In this document: positions 57,445 to 64,000 of the stretch, one piece after another
Numbering within the stretch: the first letter of the stretch is position 1
Layout of the letters: every line of letters starts with the position of its first letter
Assembly (NCBI RefSeq): GCF_947179165.1
Contig: NC_077245.1
Span: 49,419,286 to 49,483,285, forward strand
Direction of reading: 5' to 3'
DNA: 64,000 nt
Source: Solanum dulcamara
Taxonomy: Eukaryota > Streptophyta > Magnoliopsida > Solanales > Solanaceae
Position numbers and translations under genes: made by a program
Notes under the pieces: model-generated
What the model was told of the DNA's origin: nothing
Databases searched by the model: none
What the model saw: the letters and a program-made list of their open reading frames with translations, nothing else

Positions 57445-58494
57445 TAATCCATCAGGTGACGGCGGCGTAAACAGAAAAAAAAAACACAACGCATAAATTG
57501 AAAAAAAACATACGAAGGAAGAAAGAAAAGAAAGGGGAAAAGAAAAATAAAGGAGAAGAGAAAAATAGGTATTTTCATTCCAAAGCGTCAAGGTAATTAT
57601 TCTCATCCTTTCCATTAAATTTTTATGCGATTATGAACATATTTTTAGGGTATATTGGTGGAGAAACAATGTTAAAATAAGAAAATATGACCCTAGGGTT
57701 CTTCACATAAAATCTTGATTTGGGGGTCGAATAACGAACTGTTTTAGCTGAAATTTGACATGTGAGTTTATTTTATCATGAGTGAACATAATCGAAAAGA
57801 AAATTTCAGATTTGACTTCAATGACATAGAATGAGTTAGTTCCCAAATTTTGATATATTGAGATAGACAATTAAATATTAGGTATATTATATTTTATGAA
57901 TTCTATTAAATTTATGATATTGGGGACATTAGAACCTAACCCTAGGCTTAAAATTTGGAAATATGAGAGTTGACATGTTATTTGACATCAACATTAGGAA
58001 CTTAATTATAGATTTGGGTAAGTTTTTGGATCTAGGCTAGACATATAATAATATGAGTGTTTTTAGTTTCGAAATGTTATTGTGGTTATTTATTTGACTA
58101 GATTAAGTTGAATTGGAGGTCCAACGAAAAGGGAAGGCTTAAATTCCAGAGTGATTGCTCAATTAATTAAGGCAAGTGAATTTCTAAACCTCAGTTTAAG
58201 CTTATAGATACTTGTATTTCCGTGTCATATATACTAGGGAGTAATGAAAATTGGACTGGATTATCGACTGTATGATTGACCTTAAAAAAAAGGAGATGAG
58301 GGTATAAAATGGTGATCTAATGACATGTATTGGTGGAATTGATATGTTGTGATTTTGGACATGTGAAATGACTATGTTGATGTGAGATATGAAAAATTAT
58401 TGTGGTTGTCATGTTATTATCGTGAATTATATGAACATGAATTGATTGCACTAGTTCAGACATATTGTGTTGGTACTGAAAATGATATGAAACA

Positions 58495-58785
58495 AAAGGG
58501 GTCGGGCCACACGCTCCGTGGCAGGTAATATGAACAAAGGGGTCGGGCCACACGCTCCGTGACATGTATTATGAAATAAAGGGGTCGGGCCACACGCTCC
58601 GTGGCAAGATATATATATTAAAGGGATGGGCCACACGCTCCGTGGCAGGTAATATGAACAAAGGGGTCGGGCCACACGTTCCGTGGCATGTATTATGAAA
58701 TAAAGGGGTCGGGCCACACGCTCCGTGGCAAGATATATATATTAAGGGGACGGGCCACACGCTCCGTGGCAGGTTACATGGACAG
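58495..58785 (+). repeat. Seven ~41-bp units with a three-unit higher-order period
   Basis: Each unit has ggggtcgggccacacgctcc followed by gtggca and one of three tails: ggtaatatgaac, tgtattatgaaat, or agatatatatatt. The tails occur in the order A-B-C-A-B-C-A, giving a longer period of about 123 bases. Unit starts are near 58496, 58538, 58579, 58620, 58660, 58702 and 58744. Confidence 0.95.
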
Positions 58786-59515
58786 AAATGTCCCCCATGG
58801 GTTCCGGACTGTGATTCAGCGGATGTGTACCGATAGGACAGACATGCATCATTTCATTGCATTGCATTGCACCTTTCTGACATTTGTGAATTTGTGTTTA
58901 CCCCTATATTGCTCTGTGTATGTTGAACTTAACTTGGTATGATTCATTGATGAGAATTTGTGGACTGTATTACTGTTGCTATTGTACAAGTGTAGAGTTG
59001 GGCTGATTTTATGCAGGTTGTAGTTAAGGAGGTTCGATTGGGAGGACAGGAGTACTTGTATCTATTAAACTTTGGTTAGTTTTAGTTATCCACTTGCTAA
59101 GTACCGTGTTGTTTGGTACTCACCCCTTGCTTCCACACTTGTGTAGGTTGTGAGCCCGGACCTACTTGATCTTCTACTGTTTTCCACTACAGTCGAGGTT
59201 ATCAATATCGAGTGTTGAGGTAGCTGTTACATCCATCTAATGGACACCTCTTACTCTTTTATTATGTTTTAGTCCTATTCTAGAGACAAAGACATTGTGA
59301 CTGTATTCTCTTTCGTACTTCGGTAATGTATTAGTGGCTTGTACACGTGACAACCAGTCTTGGGGGATTTTGAGATTATTTATTTATTTTTGACTAAGTT
59401 AAACCTTGCTTTATCTCAATTATTTCCGCATTTAGTTTCCGTTGGTTATTAGGCTGACTTAGCTCAGTGGGTTGAGATGAGTGTCATCACACCCGAATTT
59501 GGGTCGTGACAAAGA

Positions 59516-59530
59516 TGGTATCAGAGCCCC
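59516..59530 (+). other. tRNA-Met primer-binding site (R6)
   Basis: tggtatcagagcccc lies four bases after the left LTR end. It is intact relative to the initiator-Met consensus. Confidence 0.95.
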
Positions 59531-62340
59531 AGGTTCATAGGTCTCACGTGTATACAAGCCGAGTCTAAGTAGAGTCTTGAGGATCGGTACGGAGACGTCT
59601 GTACTTATCTTCAAGAGGCTATGAGGACTTTTAGGAAATATCTTCACCTTTTGATTCTCTATCATGCGTCCTTGATCCGATCTATTTTCTATTGCCTCAC
59701 TCCGTTCTCTCACATATAGTGGTGACTCTTGCCTGATTCTATGTGCGTGTAGTTGAAATGTCATCACGTGGTCTAGATCTAATTTGGAGGTAGAAGTAAT
59801 AAACTTATGAAAAGGGTGTATGGTGAGATTTGTAATGCACGACGATTTTAAAAGAGTAAGTAAGGTTATGGTTCAATAATGTAATTTGAGGATATGGTAT
59901 AGGAAGAGGAACAATGGTATGGAGGATTATATGAGTCTTATATTTCTGGATAGTGGTTAAGAATTGAGAATGATGCTTGTTTGGCCTACCTGATATTTGA
60001 AGTGGTTCTACAATTGAGAATGGTATAACTAGGGGAATGACTATGTTGTGAGCATTGCCCTCAGAGACTACAGACTGTGAAGTTCATCGTGAAAGAATGA
60101 GTTACATAGTGAGTGATGAGAATGATTTTGCGCTAATCGAGATCAGAATTTCTACAGCGATTTGATAGGATGGATGTATATCAGGAAGGGTTATTATAAG
60201 TCTACTACCTCGGTACTTGTGATTATTTGGTTAGGGTTACAGGTTGTGTTGCTTCTGCTATTGATCTTACCTACTGAAGGGTGATATCAATTTTGACTAG
60301 AGACTGAAATGTGTTGGTAATGTATGACAGTTACGTAATGGATAGAAATGTGTAGACTATGTAGGTATGATCTTTACAGTGGGTATGATGTATTCTAGTG
60401 GTGGATCTATCAAGCTTTCACGATGTGACACTATTGGTATACAAAAACCAATACATTGATTATCAAGTGTGATTACTAACTACTTAAGGAGTTATCAATT
60501 GTATCATCTTCTCATATGATAAGATTTGATGTTGCATTCACATTTGAAAATCCAACTAGTGTGTTACTACAGACGCTAGGGTAAGCATTGTTTATAAGAA
60601 AGATCTTAGTGGTGGATTTTGGTATGATTAATGCGTTTAGGTTGTGAAGTGTATCCCTAAAATTCTAAGTGAGGACTTGTAATTTAACCGTAAACTCCAA
60701 AGGAGTGGATCGATAACAGAATGATAAGCTTATGGATAAAGAAAGTAGCAGTGAGTATACTTGTGTGAAGGCAATTAAATTTTTTAGTGAGAATGTGTAT
60801 AAATCGGGTTATTACATTAGATTTGGTTGGTATAACTAGGTTTAAGGTGTCTTGTCAATTGAAAAGGTTGACTTTGAGATGATGACAATGGTTATTGAGC
60901 ATAACGGTAATAAGATTTTGTGATGGATTATGATACATACACAATCATACTTTAAGGATTTTTGGTTAAATAGATTCGATATGATAATAATGACTTGCAT
61001 GTATCTAAATTATGGTTTTTTACTATTTGGTGAGTGGCGTGGTGGTATGGAAAGTCATAGAATGTGTTGAGACACTGCTCGGATAGAACTGAAAGAATCT
61101 AGATTCATAAATGAAAATAATTAGTGAAATGTAGTTTAGCCATCGAAACAAGGCGAGAACAATTATATTTACTCTGGTTGTAAGGGCCGAATGTATCTTC
61201 AGAGAGAGTGGAAAATTAAATTTAGTAACACGTAGTCCTATTTATTTTGCTCTATTTATGGTGGCAGGGTTATGTGTTATTCATATGGGTTAACGATTAT
61301 TGGATAAGATTTGAGAAATAACTCTATAGGCATTTGACTCAAGTGTGGTAATAAGTTCTTTTGTGGTTTCAAATTTGATAACTGGTATAATTAAACTTTA
61401 ACGAAGGATACAATAAGATCAATGGCGAGGTGATCAATGATAGCTAAGATACGTGAATTCATAAAGGTCTTCAATATATGAGCTAATATTGATAGATAAT
61501 GGGATTGGGTTACATGGATGAAATTCGAAATTCAAGTTGTTCATTTTAAGTCTACATTATGGCGGTAGGTTTCATCAAAGAATAGATCGGCAAGATGAAA
61601 ATTGATTGATCACATGGGGTATTGAGCAGTTGAAAGAACTTATGCAGGGTTGGATTGCATAGTTTATTGCTTTTGATCATTAAAAGACGTAAGAAAGGGC
61701 TTCACTTAAAGTTTTGATTCAAAAGAATAAGGTTGGTAAATGAGTTAGCAAAAGGAATAAGAGTCTGGTATATTAAATAGTTCAAGGTATTTGGAATTTG
61801 CTTCATGGGAAGCATCTAAGAAATGATAAGAAATAAGACACCATGTGTAGATCCTTAGTTCAAAGGTGAAGATTGTGCGAATTTTCGCCCTTGTTTTCAG
61901 ATATAACTATACAATGTCGATTGGTTAGACACAGACTTATAAGGGATGTAACAACGACTTTTCTGAAGGTTTGATTTTGGTTTGAAAGAAAAATAGTGAG
62001 GTGTCGAAGATTATGTATTTTATGTAAGGTTAGACTCTCAAATTATGGTAGGTGACTTATGGATGCACTACAAGATGGGATATAGTTCTTCATGGTTATT
62101 AAGGATATCGAATTGGATTGATACTACTCTGTTGATAGATTATACGAACCATTGTGATTTGTTACATAGGCACTAGAGGGTAAATAGAGGCTATGTGCTC
62201 ATAGTATATAGAATTATTCAGGTGACCACGAATTTCTCTAAGTTTTGGTATGGGGAACAGACTGGTTGATTGTGGGTAGCAAAAAAAAAATCAAAAATCA
62301 AAGTGATGGAGTCAAATGAATGAAAATGTTTGATATAAGT
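59531..62340 (+). other. R6 interior, no recognisable gene
   Basis: After the primer site a leader runs to about 59780. The next 2.5 kb has stops in all frames and no retrotransposon motif that I recognise. The base composition (purine/T mix, GGTAT and GATTTG words) resembles heavily mutated gag sequence, but that is a guess. Confidence 0.55.
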
Positions 62341-62349
62341 ACTATGAGA

Positions 62350-62510
62350 TAAGTATCTTGTGTTATTCGATCTTGATTTAGTACATTCTTATGTAACTAT
62401 CTATTTTGTTTCGGACATGAGTTGGAGTATGATTCGCTGCCTATGCCCACATGTGTTTCTACTTCGGTGGATGGATCCCTAGTGATTGATCAGTGTACCG
62501 ATCCTGCGAT
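62350..62510 (+). pseudogene. R6 protease relic
   Basis: Read through at least one frameshift, the plus strand gives HSYVTIYFVSDMSW, then YDSLPMPTCVSTSV and GSLVIDQC. These match the order of the Ty3/gypsy protease (HSYVSxYF ... VSTPVGxSLVVDxVY). The catalytic DSG is not preserved. It shows the interior descends from a gag-pol element. Confidence 0.65.
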
Positions 62511-63370
62511 ATCCTTTTGGTAGGGTAGGATTCTTTGGCAAACTTGGTTATTTCAGTTGTGACAGATTTGGTATTGTTAGGGATTGTTGAAGTATAATAG
62601 TGTGATTTTGCATGCACAATTCTTTTTATAAGAATTTGTAGAAGAGCTACCATGAATACTTACAGTTGTCCGACAGTCTTAAGATTCAACTCTCATCGGG
62701 GTCTCGTTCTGGCTATGTATGGTAGAATGTAGGGGGCCATGGGTCTAGTGTTACCGCTCTTAAGGGTTGTTTACAATCACAACTACTGATCTACCATTTT
62801 CGATAGTGTTATTAGAAGTTTTGTATACTTGGGTGTATCGCTCGCTAGGAGGGTATTCAATCATTTCATTCTTTGGGTTAGATAAATCATATTCTCTAGT
62901 AATGAGTACCTAATGTCTAAAGATCAAATTTTTATAGCTTAAGCTCGTGGGAAGCTTGGGTAGCGAGAATGGAATCTTGACAAAACCTGTGATAGTTTGC
63001 ACATTATGAGTATATGGTGGTTGTTCAAGTTCACTTCTGGTTGTAGCCGGTATTAAGAACTTCATCGTTAGTATGTGAGAAATGACTCGCCTTGGTGGTT
63101 GTGCTATGATTCAATAGGTTTCGATTCAAATTGAATTCATGGGTTAGTTTATGGCTTGGTAATCACTCCTAATTTGTAAATCTACCAAGGTTTGATTCAA
63201 AAATTCAGTTCTTAGTAGTTGATCTTGATGGAATGGTCTTAAGGAGAAGCTCACTTAGAGGGATGAACACCGACTCTAGAATATAATAACTCAAGCTTTA
63301 GGTAACGTCGGCTTTTCTTTCTTTTCCTTCTTTATGTTCGAGGACGAACATGATTTTTAGTGGTGGATAT
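62511..63370 (+). other. R6 distal interior and polypurine-like tract
   Basis: There is no RT, RNase H or integrase motif. The stretch ends with tcgaggacgaacatgatttt then tagtggtggatat before the right LTR. The word agtggtgga is also next to the R2 LTR, so it probably serves as the plus-strand primer in these families. The span from protease to LTR is less than 1 kb, so most of pol has been deleted. Confidence 0.65.
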
Positions 63371-63655
63371 TGTAATGACCCGTTAGGTCATTTTGAGAAC
63401 GAATCCTCCTCCTTTCATACGAGACCCTTCCCGTAAAATTTTAATGGGTTATTTGGACTATTCGGTAACTTTGGTTAATTAGTTGAGGGATAATTTTAGA
63501 GAATTAATTTAATTGATGGGCTAAAGTGTTAATTTATTTAATATCTTATACCACTTTTCTTATATTTAATAAAATAGGTTAGTAGGGTTTATCACTTTTA
63601 GTACATGATTAATTTAGAAAACAAAAAGAAGGAAATAAATAATAATAAAAGAATA

Positions 63656-63722
<67 letters not shown>

Positions 63723-64000
63723 TAAGCCATCAGGTGACGGCGGCGTAAACAGAAAAAAAAAACACAACGCAGAAATTGAAAAAAAACATACGGAGGAAAA
63801 AAGAAAAGAAAGGGGAAAAGAAAAATAAAGGAGAAGAGAAAAATAGGTATTTTCATTCCAAAGCGTCAAGGTAATTATTCTCATCCTTTCCATTAAATTT
63901 TTATGCGATTATGAACATATTTTTAGGGTATATTGGTGGAGAAACAATGTTAAAATAAGAAAATATGACCCTAGGGTTCTTCACATAAAATCTTGATTTG
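63371..64000 (+). repeat. 3' LTR of R6, partial
   Basis: The first 630 bases of the right LTR match the left LTR nearly completely. It runs past the window, so its end and flanking duplication are not seen. Confidence 0.93.

Larger units (their letters stand above)
57087..59511 (+). repeat. 5' LTR of R6
   Basis: It runs from tgcgtaatgaccc to gggtcgtgaca. Near its start is a palindromic block (aatgacccgttaggtcatt). It contains the AT-repeat at 57385-57440 and a higher-order tandem array at 58495-58780. Minus-strand ORFs at 57316-57615 and 58317-58760 only read these repeats and are not genes. Confidence 0.92.
57087..64000 (+). mobile_element. LTR retrotransposon R6, apparently non-autonomous, runs off right edge
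   Basis: A left LTR (57087-59511), a primer site (59516-59530), an interior of about 3.86 kb without usable ORFs, and the start of a right LTR (63371 onward). Over the shared part outside the AT/AAT microsatellite I count about six substitutions in roughly 560 bases, so the insertion looks recent, while the interior is highly decayed. The only recognisable internal coding trace is a protease relic near 62350-62510. This combination suggests a defective derivative that was moved by a related element's proteins. Confidence 0.85.

Noticed and set aside
57316..57615. Minus-strand ORF of 99 codons with a near-identical partner at 63609-63893
   Set aside because: The pair exists because both lie in the R6 LTRs. 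The frame reads a microsatellite and A-rich tract (Tyr-Ile and Leu/Phe runs), with no domain.
58317..58760. Minus-strand ORFs with repeated CHGACGPTP peptides
   Set aside because: They are the 41-base tandem array read in three frames; no start context or conservation supports a gene.
58495..58785. CRISPR-like repeat-spacer layout
   Set aside because: Spacers are themselves repeated (three alternating tails), and the context is a plant LTR. No cas genes.

Overview
The window looks like plant nuclear heterochromatin, most likely from a Solanaceae genome. It is AT-rich and I found no convincing host gene. Everything recognisable is a transposable element or an integrated plant pararetrovirus (family Caulimoviridae). 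The host call is an inference. It rests on the style of the LTR ends (tgtcacgaccc / gggtcgtgaca), the initiator-Met-tRNA primer sites, and a TAV-bearing pararetrovirus of the kind known as endogenous copies in tobacco, tomato and potato relatives. Species is not determined.

Layout. 1-5211: relic of a minus-strand Ty3/gypsy element (R1) that runs off the left edge. It keeps an integrase remnant, a primer-binding site and part of its LTR. 5212-22716: a second minus-strand Ty3/gypsy element (R2, chromovirus-like), whose left LTR was split by a 5'-truncated LINE (6064-12547) flanked by a 15-bp target-site duplication. 22717-24478: truncated minus-strand LTR (R3). 24479-57086: two endogenous pararetrovirus copies in direct head-to-tail order (V-A then V-B). 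They share one intergenic promoter/primer-site junction at about 41453-42563. The viral DNA is broken by later insertions: R4 (26073-35466, nearly complete plus-strand Ty3/gypsy, AAAAA duplication), R5 (35970-40080, minus-strand Ty3/gypsy fragment with an associated deletion), two solo LTRs S1 (45181-48563, TCAAG duplication) and S2 (48607-50656, GTATA duplication), and R6 (57087 to beyond the right edge). R6 is a young-looking LTR element whose two LTRs are about 99% alike where both are visible, but whose interior has no usable gene.

Nothing here appears able to make a full set of functional proteins. All gag-pol frames carry stops or frameshifts, and both viral polymerases have lost catalytic residues or frame. 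The viral order is primer site, ORF1, ORF2 (ATGA overlap), ORF3, movement protein, coat protein with zinc knuckle, protease-RT-RNase H, TAV/viroplasmin, then a promoter with TATA box and a polyadenylation signal just downstream of the predicted start.

The most unusual stretch is the 3' portion of the LINE (7513-12048). It is about 4.5 kb and almost free of stops in one frame. It contains three exact-length 510-bp modules and about 15 recurrences of a T-rich tract ending in CAG, which resembles a splice acceptor. I know of no described LINE 3' region with this architecture.
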